Origin: Bisporella sp. PMI_857 | Lineage: Eukaryota > Ascomycota > Leotiomycetes > Helotiales > Helotiaceae | Assembly: GCA_021307315.1 (NCBI GenBank) | Contig: JAJSPD010000011.1 | Coordinates: forward strand, 186,001-250,000 | Direction of reading: 5' to 3' | Length of the DNA stretch: 64,000 nt | In this document: one piece after another, positions 55,322 to 64,000 of the stretch | Numbering within the stretch: position 1 is the stretch's first letter | Layout of the letters: the number at the start of each line of letters is the position of its first letter | Translations under genes and position numbers: made by a program | Notes under the pieces: generated by a model | Database searches by the model: none | What the model was told of the DNA's origin: nothing | Seen by the model: only the letters and a program-made list of their open reading frames with translations

Positions 55322-56323
55322 TACATCTGGGCCCGATTTAATACACAGCATGACGCATCCTCGTTCGTTTCTTAATTCCTCAATGCGTTCCAATCAATAG
55401 TATGAGAAGAGAATCCGATATGAATTTCTAAATCTATATCTATGCAGGACAAACGCGTTTGTTCAGATGGCATTGTAACTACCACCAGAAAGGAAAGACT
55501 CAGAGAACGTCCTCTCTTCAGCCTCATTAACCCCTTCCCGCACCAGATAAACGTTGGTCTGTCGCTGTTAGCAGAGAAATCATTCACGGCCTCGGCTCTC
55601 TAGTCTTCCGTCCTATCCAGACAGCACAGCTGCTCCCGAGGATGGAGCGGAAAGGAAATTGAAGAATTGCTAAAGATAAAAACACTGCCAACATGAATGT
55701 ATTTGAAGTCTGAAGATGATGAGAACAGAATAAAGATCAGTCTCCCACTGAGCTTCGGATAGCTGGATCTAAATAACAGGCTCCAGGAGCTAGAACAAGG
55801 GACCTATATGCTCCAACAGACCCCTATGTCCCTCTGGAGGCCCCTCAACTATTGAGAGATTTATAGGCTTTGCGCCAGCCTCCAAGAGCAAGCAGGCACA
55901 ACCGCCAGAGCCGCGGCACAGAGTGATGTTGAAGCCACTGCCACCACCAAGTGTCAAACGGAAGTGGTCTGGAAGAGGGAGATGCCACTAAATAGATGCA
56001 ACGCACTTAAGGAATTATTAGATGCAGTAATGGAATGTTGAAGTCCCTTGAATAATATTGGGAAACAGGCTTCTAGCCTAATCTGCTGAGTGGCCGTGAT
56101 CATGTCTTAGTAGCCGTTGAATAGAAGGTATGTGTAAGAGTGGTCACGTTCGAATTAGCGGTCTTGAGATTGCATATGGATACAGGCAATATCTGGGTCA
56201 GAGACACTTCCTCAGACACAAACAAGACAGAATTGACTGATCAGAGATTGACGGACCGATTACTCGTGCTGTGTGATAGGTGCTACCCCGGACAGAATCT
56301 AACCAGGGCAGACCAGCGTGTTA
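55322..56323. other. Gene-poor region, possible transposase relic
   Basis: Fragments in several frames; no intact gene. Near 56280-56310 there is GACAGAATCTAACCAGGGCA, similar to 47118-47135. Confidence 0.3.
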
Positions 56324-57127
56324 CTAGGCCAGCATTCGGCCACCCTCCGAGAAAAGAACGGATCCTGTGACGAACCCATCCTTCATAACATAGATATATG
56401 CCTCCGCGACGTCTTCCGGTCGGCCAAGTCTCTTAACGAGAGTTTCCTTAGCATACATCTCCTTAATCCCATCGGGCAGCATCGACAACAGCTCTGTCAA
56501 CACCGGACCCGCTGAGACCAAATTAACTCGCAACGGTGCGAGATCACAGGCTAAAGCCCGAACAAGGCCTTCGAGTGAGGCTGATGCCATTGCAGGTACC
56601 GCCCAGCCGGGCACTGGCTTATGGCTGCTGGATCCGTTTGTAAAGGTAACCGACGCATCCGGCGAGCGAGGGATGAATTTATCGCCGGTCTTGGCGATCA
56701 CTGTCGCCAGAATCGTCGACGAATAAGCTCGCATGCGGAGCGACTTGAAAATATCATCGGGCTTTGTATCTTGGAATGTGGGGACGGCATAAGAGTCGTC
56801 TGCCGTCCAGGTAACATGATCAATCTTGTCGGCTCCTCCGTTAGTTACTTCCTCCAACAACGCCTCAAGACGCGAGTCTAGAGTGTCCAGTTCCGCAAGA
56901 TTGCACACGGCAGTCTTGACCTGGCCGTCACTGATGTTTGGGTAGGTGGCTTTCAAGCGCTTGACGCTGTGTGCCAGCTTATCCGGGTTTGAGCTAGAGA
57001 TAATTATGGACGCGCCGTGCTCAATGGCAGCTTCGGCCACTGCGAAGCCGAAGCCGGATGTTCCCCCAAAAATAAGTACCCGCTTCCCACGGAGTTTGTT
57101 GATGTATTTGTAAGTCGGTGACGACAT
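56324..57127 (-). CDS. Short-chain dehydrogenase/reductase
   Basis: Single-exon frame, 267 aa, from the ATG at 57127. The cofactor loop is RVLIFGGTSGFGFAVAEAAI (GGTSGFG, residues about 21-27) followed by a basic-free IIISSSNPDKL stretch. The next landmarks are CNLAELDTLDSRLEALL and a variant of the NNAG region (HVTWTADDSY), then TFTNGSSSHKPVPGWAVPAM in the Ser position, LAPLRVNLVSAGPVLTELL after the active site, and a GFVTGSVLFSEGG end typical of SDRs. The classical YxxxK is replaced (WAVPAMASASLEG), so catalysis may differ from the classical type; similar lineage-specific SDRs exist in fungal secondary-metabolite clusters. Substrate unknown. It is the leftmost member of the compact gene group at the right end. 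Confidence 0.83.
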   Translation of the reverse strand: MSSPTYKYINKLRGKRVLIFGGTSGFGFAVAEAAIEHGASIIISSSNPDKLAHSVKRLKATYPNISDGQVKTAVCNLAELDTLDSRLEALLEEVTNGGADKIDHVTWTADDSYAVPTFQDTKPDDIFKSLRMRAYSSTILATVIAKTGDKFIPRSPDASVTFTNGSSSHKPVPGWAVPAMASASLEGLVRALACDLAPLRVNLVSAGPVLTELLSMLPDGIKEMYAKETLVKRLGRPEDVAEAYIYVMKDGFVTGSVLFSEGGRMLA

Positions 57128-58145
57128 TGCTTCGATACTGGTGCCAGATTTGTGAAATGGGTTGCTGCTTGCTCTAGATCTCGTAAGGAGAAGCGTGCTT
57201 GGTACCTAGGGAGTGTTATATTTACCTCTCCGCGCGAAGCAAGCATATTTAATATCTGGATGATTGGTAGAAACGGTGTTGTATGTGCATTACCAAGAAA
57301 TTCCATCGATTTCTATATAATCCAAGCCAGGAGGTAAACCTACCCCGCCGTCAAAGGTTTGTCATCGTTGTGACGACTCCCGGGGGTATTCATTCTATGG
57401 AGAGCATCCGTGTGGAGGCCCACTGTAAGCCACTTGCATGAAGTCGTCAAAGTCTAAAATTGCGCCTTGCCCCACCAGTTGACTAGGGTGACTGCCGAGG
57501 CGTTGAACACCTCGGCGTTATCTAATGTATACCACGAAGTGTTTCCCAGGGGATGCCAAAAGAGCTCAGGCCAGATACTCTTAAACGGATGTGCCGGCCG
57601 AAACCTCTTCTGCGACAGGCATCAATGACTCGAACGAAAACTCCGTCCCGAATGATCGGATTCAGTGTGGCGAAGGGGACTAACTCGTCGACGCTACAAA
57701 AATATCTTGCCTCATAAATAGGCACCGCAATGAGGATAATAGATCGGTATCCTTCCAATATTCAGCCAGAGGCGAATACCCGGCTTGGAGGAAGGCGAGA
57801 TACTATACATTCTCGTCTACGCTAGGCGGTATTTTTTATTCGACCCCCTGCAGCACCATCAAAATTCTGGCCAAATGAAGTACTGTACGCTAATTGGGTG
57901 AACTCTCTCGCTTGATGATTTAGCCCCTCGCGTAACCTCGGATACAGGCATAAGCGAATAATATTTCTGGTCGCAGCGTATGGGGATAGAATAGTCGGTT
58001 TTTATGGTCCTCTCTTAGGAGTTCGTTCCAAACCGCCAGGCCGTTTTACAAGCTTATACGTCGTCACGCTTTAGAGACGTGCCTCCCCTCTTTGGCTGCC
58101 GAGACGAGATCAATTTAATGCCTAAACTCATAACTTATCATTTAT
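57128..58145. other. Spacer between two minus-strand SDR genes
   Basis: About 1 kb. A minus-strand frame at 57522-57758 shows no domain. GAGGCGTTGAACACCTCGGCG near 57497 is a small inverted repeat. No gene supported. Confidence 0.35.
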
Positions 58146-59234
58146 CTACATTTTAGAGCTTCTTTGCCGAGTGCTCCCCACGCTGACAGAGAGACCTTCA
58201 TCGTCCTCCTCGGCCACGGTCAGTATCGGAAACTCCGCTGGCATGATCCTTCGGGGGTTTGCCCCAGGGACAATGCTATACTTGGAAAAGTCCCGAACGC
58301 CGCGTCGGAGGAGGAAATCTTCATCCAGCTCAAGACACCCATTGACGGTTTCCACTGGGGCCCGGAGGATCTCCAGGATTGCATCTGAAAAGATTGACTA
58401 TTTATAACATGAGCTCGAGTGGCCCCAAAAGAATGAAAGACTCACCGGCTTTCTCAGACGCGGCAGGAGTTCGGGATCAGGCGTTGCCGCTGACATGATA
58501 GCCTGCAGTAATATTAGCGTTAGCAGCCGGTCTATTGGCATGGGGACAGGCGACGAACCGTGGCTGGCCAAATACTTGTGATAGCCATGTGTTGCTTCCC
58601 CTGTTTCTTCCAGTCCATCGCCAGACCTTTGGTCAGGACGGACATCCCCACCTTTCCAATCGCATACGCCGTCTTGCCCCTGAAAAACCTGGAGTAGATA
58701 GGGGGACTGACAACAATCACCCGGCCGTGCCATCCGTTTCTCTCGAAAAGCGGGAGTGCAGCTTGCACCGCACTGTACAAGCCCTCCAAATTTATGCTGT
58801 GAAGTAGCTGGAATCTTTTCAGGGGCGTGCGATCAACCGGAGCCCACCAGATGGCGCCAGAATTGTACACCAGTACATCCAGGCGCTTGTACGCATCGAT
58901 TGTTTGTTGGAACAATCTATTGATGCTCTCCGGATCTCTGGTATCGACATGGAGTGCAAGAGCCTCGTCCCCGACCTCTGTGATTTCACGCTGGACGGTG
59001 TTGATCGTAGACTCGGGCGAGTTGGGGTCAGGCGGGAACGGAAAGACTTTCGATGCATCGCTGGTGCTTTTGGAAGCCACGACAACTAAAGGCACGCGTT
59101 ATTTATCACCTAGAGCCGCTGGCAGGTTCACGCGTACCTCGATAGCCATTCTTGGCCAGGTCGATAGCTACCTGCCGCCCAATGCCCCGTGACGCACCAA
59201 TAATAACGGCGACTGGCCGGCACTCTGAACCCAT
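58146..59234 (-). CDS. Short-chain dehydrogenase/reductase (HSDL2-like)
   Basis: Four exons, 59234..59138, 59085..58559, 58502..58446 and 58397..58146, sum to 933 nt, 310 aa. The N-terminus gives VAVIIGASRGIGRQVAIDLA (GASRGIG loop, about residues 12-18), then a long loop, DVLVYNSGAIWWAPV (NxSG variant of NNAG), GRVIVVSPPIYS, and the active site YAIGKVGM (YxxxK). After the third exon, PDPELLPRLRKPSIFSDAIL restores the family order, and NGCLELDEDFLLRRGVRDFS plus the C-terminal RRIMPAEFP follow, as in fungal homologues of HSDL2-type SDRs. Introns are 48-56 nt. NAD(P)H-dependent oxidoreductase, substrate unknown. Its start is divergent from the kappa-GST-like gene at 59730. Confidence 0.85.
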
Positions 59235-59729
59235 GGCTATTATACCTCACGAATTCCTTCTAACGGAGTGGATGATGGTAAGAGGAGATTTGGACCAAAT
59301 GAATGGTTGGCATGGGCCGGTCTCGAGATCTTTAGTAGGATAAGCTGCTTTTTGCCGAAGCACTGTCCAACGCCGGATTTGGACAATAGCACATCGGCAC
59401 CAGATCCTGGCTCCTCTGCTCGAAGAATATATGGTGCACTTTGAGGCCCACAATCAGTGCCTCGGCGAATCTCAGACTCTGTCATACCACCCACGGCTTT
59501 TGCCCCAAACCAGATTCGGAAAAATGCTTGTTGTATCAGGCGTTGCCCGTCAGCATTACATGTTCCTCTCTAGCGAAGAACGCCGAGGGAATAGGAACCT
59601 CGGCGCCTTGATTCATCCCATCGCCACAGCGTGTGGTCAAGATGATATATGAGGATTCTCGCTGCAAGCTGATCTCAATTCTTTGTAGTTTCGTCCTTTG
59701 TTGGTGTCAATTCCTAAACGTCGCCCAAG
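59235..59729. promoter_or_regulatory. Bidirectional upstream region, SDR and kappa-GST-like genes
   Basis: About 495 bases between two divergent ATGs. Small frames on the minus strand (59240-59494) have no domain. No repeat was noticed. Confidence 0.4.
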
Positions 59730-60649
59730 ATGCAGCAAAAGAAGATCGAGGCGTATCTCGACTGTGGTAAGCGTCTTGGCCCGGATGCCGATTGTTGCGC
59801 TGTTCAAAGTACTGACATGTGCTTCAGTGTCACCCTATAGCTTCTATGCATTCTCCTATCTCCGCCAGAATCAGCAGGCACTGAAAGCCTCCGGTGTTGA
59901 GGTAGAGTAAGTTGAGATGAGCGTCTTGGCGATATGCTTGGGCTTTTGTCTGACTTGGCCGTTCCCTTAGATTCATCCCCGTATTTCTTGGGGGCATAAA
60001 CGTTGCCAGTGGTAAGCCGGAAATCTCGAGCCAAGTGGGCGAAATGCAGACTCTGACAGACGCTGAAGGGAATAAGCCGCCATGGACTCTCCCAGCGAAG
60101 GCCGTGTACGCTAGATACGACGGACAACGAGCTCAGAAGTATTTTGGGATGAAGTTCGAGATTCCAACATTTTTCCCATCCTATCACTTTTGGTAAGCTT
60201 GCCTTCCCGAGGTTCGCGACCTGTTGTTAACTTGGACCGTTTGGATGTCCCTGCAGCCGCAACGTTGTCTCACGTACGTACAAAAAGCGTATCCAGCGAA
60301 GCTAGAGCCACTCTTTGAGAGCTTCTTCAAGGCCTTGTGGCTCCAACACCGAGACATATCGAAACCGAAAGTTGCGAGAACGGCCCTTCTGGAAGTCTTT
60401 AGTGAAGAGCAAGCCGCAGAGATACTTCGACTTGCGGAAACCCCGGAGATCAAACAAGCGCTCAATGATGTAACTTTGCGCGTCGTTAAGGATTTTGGTG
60501 CGTTTGGCTGTCCTTGGTCCTGGGTCCATGATGGCAAGGGCAATGCGGAGCCTTTTTTTGGGAGTGACAGGTTTCATTTCATGTGGGATTATTTGGAGGT
60601 CCCTCATAGGGATCTGGAACTGCACGGTCCGGCCACTGGGAAATTGTGA
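59730..60649 (+). pseudogene. Kappa-class GST / DsbA-like isomerase gene, frame broken at last intron
   Basis: Exons 59730..59766, 59828..59906, 59971..60192 and 60257..60649. The protein starts MQQKKIEAYLDCVSPYSFYA, with the conserved D-x-x-SP(Y/W)SY motif of kappa GST and 2-hydroxychromene-2-carboxylate isomerases, then FIPVFLGGIN, an FGMKFEIPTFFP strand end, PQRCLTYVQKAYPAKLEPLF and a terminal GAFGCPWSW...FGSDRFHFMWDYLEVP. The first three junctions splice in phase. The last does not: exons total 731 nt, one short of an intact frame, so YHFW and PQRCLTYV are in different frames. Either a base is missing near 60183-60260 or I have misplaced the splice site. Role: glutathione-dependent conjugation or isomerisation. 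Confidence in the family is high; in the exon 3-4 junction low. Confidence 0.8.
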
Positions 60650-60937
60650 AGGTAATATTGGATTGATGGATCGTCTGGAGACTGTTCAGGAGCTTGTCAT
60701 TTCGTGATCGAATGTTCAAAGGGTGTGTGGTTTGTCGACTTCAATGAATCCGTTGCCAGTTTGAGTGAAGACACGCATCTACAACAAACTACGCACTCTG
60801 CAAATTTGTTAAAGTCTGATATCAACTCTGTATTACTATGTATGGTTCTAGCTCGTCTTCCACTAGCCTACGCTTCATGGGTAGTGACAGGATGTCGAGA
60901 CCGCGTGACTTTCCAACTTCGGGTTACTCCATTGCGA

Positions 60938-61890
60938 CTAAACCATGCCGTGATGTTGTCCGAGCACGAGCTCTTCATCCTCGAACAGATCATAGACTCG
61001 ATTCCACCCTTCAAGTAACCGCACGACCGGAAGATTGGCTATCCTGAAAGTCTCTAGGTCCTCAGCCAAGGATGCCCAGTTCTTACTAGTCAGAGTGCTA
61101 TTCGCTCGGTGAGTCGTGGCGTCCGTCGAAGGAAGCGCCGGTCCCATATTGTTTTGTGTGCTGTCCGGAGACTTCCCTGCATTATGTCGATTCGACGAGC
61201 TTTCAAGCAAACCGCATTCAGCCAAGGCCTGTGCGGGCGGAACAGTCACCCGGCCTCTCTTACACACGAACTGTGTGATTGCTGAGGCTAAGACACGACT
61301 GTCACCTTTGGCTCTCCTCGGCTTCGTGTGCTCTCCATTCCGCTTGGTTGAAGTGCCAGGCTGTAAGACACAGCGGGCCGATTTATGATCATACCTTTCA
61401 ACAAAATGCGTAACCATATATATCCATTTGTCATCCCAGCTCGCGACTCTCGTCCATATCTCGTACCGCTGGTAGGGTTTGATCTCTCGACGGAACGAGC
61501 ATGAGACATTCCCAACGATGAAGTTGCAACGTCGGCCATCGATTCCGCCCAGGAACAAAGGACCGAAGAGAACGCCGCTGAGGTATGCTCGAGAAACATC
61601 GAGATCGGTGAAGTAGGTCGAATTTGACTTGTGCAGATTGAAATCCAACTCCATCAAAGGCGACCACGTAGTCGACACAGCTGGAAGGAAGACGTGGTTC
61701 GGCCGTAGAAGGCTCCTGGCTTTTCGGTGAAGGAGTATACCTGATCCAAGGGCCCAGAAAAAGCGAAACTGTGGCTCGTCAGCTATTATATACTCTATGG
61801 CGGGTTGCCCGCGCTCACATTTCACGAAAAGGGGATGTTTTTTATGTTGAAAACAGCGAACAAGGCGAGTATCCATTTCCAAAGACCCAT
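60938..61890 (-). CDS. THEM6-like thioesterase (4HBT fold)
   Basis: Proposed exons 61890..61825 and 61768..60938 give 298 aa with an N-terminal hydrophobic segment (MGLWKWILALFAVFNIKNIP), as expected of THEM6-like proteins, followed by FRFFWALGSG and LLRPNHVF. The core TTWSPLMELDFNLHKSNSTYF then DLDVSRAYLSGVLF matches the hot-dog D-x-N-x-H-x-N-N-x-x-Y motif, with His and Asn conserved. NFIVGNVSCSFRREIKPYQ and YEIWTRVASWDDKWIYMVTHF complete the fold. The C-terminal 130 residues are poorly conserved and Ser/Thr-rich. The first intron is tentative: its donor is GTGAAA, and an unspliced start at 61876 would remove the hydrophobic anchor. A short possible intron at 61389-61356 was left as coding, because 34 nt is too small. 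Presumed thioester hydrolysis; substrate unknown. Confidence 0.72.
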
Positions 61891-62255
61891 GTCGAATCTT
61901 GAGGCGTGCGGTACGTTAGGGCCGATGACAGTGGCGGGTGTTGTGGATGGAGAAAGTCAGGAGAACGAAAGAGAGACGAGAATTGCATTAGTGACGAACG
62001 TTGAGTAAAGGAGCGCGAGGGGGAGGAAGAGGATGTATGTTTGACAGGTTTACTGAGCATTCATATCTCGACAGCCTCCAAGTGCCTCGTCCGAGGTTCG
62101 ACGTAGATACCGATATGTCAACCCCTCGTCTGATTGGGTGTCAATTGTGGAGTCACCGTAACCGAGGCGAATCTGAGCCAAACGTTTAAATATCGCCGAG
62201 GTTCCGGTGAAGCAAAATTTCTACCATCTCAAACCCCAACGTCTCATCACGGAAC
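61891..62255. promoter_or_regulatory. Bidirectional upstream region, THEM6-like and Zn2Cys6 genes
   Basis: 365 bases between divergent starts. CTCGGCGATATT and CCGAGG words near 62093-62200 contain CGG half-sites of the type bound by Zn2Cys6 proteins, but such words are common by chance. Confidence 0.4.
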
Positions 62256-63967
62256 ATGCAACGGCCACCTAGAAAGCGGTCAAATGCTGCGTGTCAAGCC
62301 TGTCATAATCGGAAAGTCAGGTGTAATCTAGCCCAATCTGGGCCACCGTGCGTCAACTGTTCTCTGGACGGCATCAAATGCGAGCCCACGACGAGAAAGA
62401 GACAGAAGTAAACAGTTGAGCCCCTAGTCAAAAATGGGATTCGGTCGCCTAATGGAGTCTCCAGTAGATTAGCCCATGCAGCAGTGCAACTGCAGCAGAC
62501 TACATCGCCATGCTCATCCCCAGCACCAAGTTGTCGCTCTGAAGCCGCCGCCGACTCTTCGGACCACATCCACGAAACAACTCTGAGGGAAACGAGAACA
62601 TTGGACGCTATTCATGCCGGGCCAGCCAAGACGTCCCATTCTGAGAGCCCAACAGTCCATGCTTCCTTTCGTCCATTGACAGCCCATCTCAGTCACTACA
62701 GAGATGCTGAGTCGGCTGGTGTTGACCGTTCCTTGGCCGAAACTCCTGTATACGGTAATAGGGAGACATTCCCCCCCCCCCCCCCCCTTCCGTCCTGTTC
62801 GCGTTTACTCCACCATTCCACATGGTTCCTAATCTTTGATTATGACATAGGGGACCCTCGTGGTATTTCTCTTGTTTCTGATATCTGTGAGCCGGACAGA
62901 GGAGACAACAGCGGCCATGTCTTCCTGTACGAGACTAGGCTAACATCCTTGCCTGAAGAGGATCTCAACTACTTACGTGCGAAGGGGGTCTTCACATTTC
63001 CAGAAGCCCCCATCTGCGACGCGTTGATCCAAGCTTACTTCCACTATGTTCATCCCTTCTTTCCCATAATCGAGGTAAAGTCTTTCCTCGAGAGCTACGA
63101 CACCGGCGAGAAGGACACGCTGGGTATTCATCTCCTATGGTCCATATACCTTGCTGCATCACACGTTAGAGCTGTTCTCCACTGCCTCATCGACTCCATT
63201 CGCTGACATTGTTCAGTTCTTGTCTCAGGGTGAAGTCCAGAAAGCTGGGTTCCAGAACCGGAAAGATATGAAACGCTCGATGTATTGGAAGGCAAAGGCG
63301 AGTAACGTCTCGATGCCTTTCGTATACCCCCTGCTGAGTTACCTCTCTGGTGTAGGCGCTCTACGACATGCAATATGAAACCGACAAGGTGAGACTTATC
63401 CAAAGTGTACTGCTCATGGGATTCTGGTACTCCGACACTGAAGACAGGACTGGCCCTTTGCACTGGATCGGGGTCGCCATCAGTCTCTGTCAGACATCGG
63501 GCTTGCATCGTAGGCCCAACGCCAGCACAAACGACGACGTGATCAGGCGCCAACAATCATGGCGACAAATCTGGTGGGCCTGTGTCTACCGCGATGCCTG
63601 GTTCTCTATGGGGATGGGTAAGCCGATGCGTATCAACCTGGATGATTGCGATACCGAAATGCCTGATGCCACAAGGGATCAAGCAGTCCTCGCCGAAATT
63701 ACGGACGCGACTCGGATCAAATACCTTCCCGCCGGGATGAACGACCTACCCCAACTGTGGATTGATTTGTTGAAGCTCACAGTTGCTCTAGCGGGTATTC
63801 TCTCAGCCCACTATCGTGTTCGACGCGCGGAGAATGCAACCGCAGCAATCCAGGCTGCAGAGGCTCAGGTCTCCGATTGCCGCTTGACCAGAGATCGCTG
63901 CATAAACTTGGATAATCGTGTGGTTTGGCTACATGCTCAGCACTTGGAGCTGTACTCTGAGTATGAC
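62256..63967 (+). CDS. Zn(2)Cys6 fungal transcription factor (3' end beyond window)
   Basis: Exons 62256..62407, 62465..62754, 62851..63164, 63217..63297 and 63356..63967, then a GTTAGT donor at 63968, so the gene continues past the window. The zinc cluster is CQACHNRKVRC then NLAQSGPPCVNC and SLDGIKC at residues about 14-43 (C-x2-C-x6-C-x8-C-x2-C-x6-C). The middle contains FPEAPICDALIQAYFHYVHPFFPII and LIQSVLLMGFWYSDTEDRTGPLHW then VYRDAWFSMGMGKPMRI, the fungal-specific regulator domain with the xxR(R/D)xxxSxxxGRP-like element. Intron 2 (62755..62850) contains a run of 17 Cs. Intron 4 (63298..63355) works only with a GC donor (GCGAGT), which yields KAK-ALYDMQYETD. A role in regulating the neighbouring oxidoreductase group is inferred from position. 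Confidence 0.88.
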
Positions 63968-64000
63968 GTTAGTGTCTAAGGCGGGGTCCCGGCTAACGAG

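Noticed and set aside
61356..61389. 34-nt intron in the THEM6-like gene
   Set aside because: Has GT and AG ends but is too short for a spliceosomal intron and the frame is open through it.
1..64000. CRISPR arrays, rRNA operons, bacterial-type operons
   Set aside because: None seen; gene structure is eukaryotic throughout.

Overview
This window looks like a chromosome segment of a filamentous ascomycete (Pezizomycotina). I infer Leotiomycetes/Helotiales from the gene and repeat mix, but that placement is weak. The evidence for a filamentous ascomycete is: short spliceosomal introns (46-133 nt, mostly 47-80) with CTAAC/CTGAC-type branch sites; HET-domain genes; Zn(2)Cys6 transcription factors; a full-size fungal PDR transporter; a two-pore TOK-type potassium channel; and many solo LTRs with 5-bp target duplications. 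Exon structures below were worked out by hand from reading-frame continuity, splice signals and family alignment from memory. No search was run.

Layout. 1-4.4 kb: partial RTA1-like membrane protein, a Zn2Cys6 regulator, a PY-motif protein. 4.4-9.2 kb: a HET pseudogene broken by a solo LTR, then a second HET gene with a single-base frameshift. 9.3-9.9 kb: an inverted repetitive element with about 31-bp periodic motifs. 11.1-20.7 kb: a 12-exon PDR/ABCG transporter, divergent from an NmrA-like oxidoreductase across a G-rich tract, then an RTG2-like Ppx/GppA protein. 22.6-24.4 kb: a frameshifted oleate hydratase with a GC-AG intron. 25.3-33.1 kb: MARVEL-like membrane protein, a palindromic 15-bp repeat array, phospholipase B, TOK channel. 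33.7-38.1 kb: repeats around a second Zn2Cys6 regulator. 38.5-46.2 kb: frameshifted amidase, an F-box pseudogene cut by a solo LTR, an MDR oxidoreductase and an SDR, with an inverted repeat pair outside the amidase and MDR genes. 46.6-56 kb: repeat-rich, with an F-box protein, gag and pogo-like remnants, nested LTRs and a 2EXR-type protein. 56.3-64 kb: two SDRs, a kappa-GST/DsbA-like protein, a THEM6-like thioesterase and a Zn2Cys6 regulator running off the right edge, a compact set that could be a small metabolic cluster.

General patterns. Five solo-LTR families are defined by 5-bp target duplications, and no complete internal retroelement region is present. Four otherwise well-preserved genes each lack exactly one base (second HET, oleate hydratase, amidase, kappa-GST), which means either recent pseudogenisation or one-base deletion errors in the assembly. 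Three genes contain introns that only work with a GC donor. No rRNA, CRISPR or convincing intact tRNA gene was seen.
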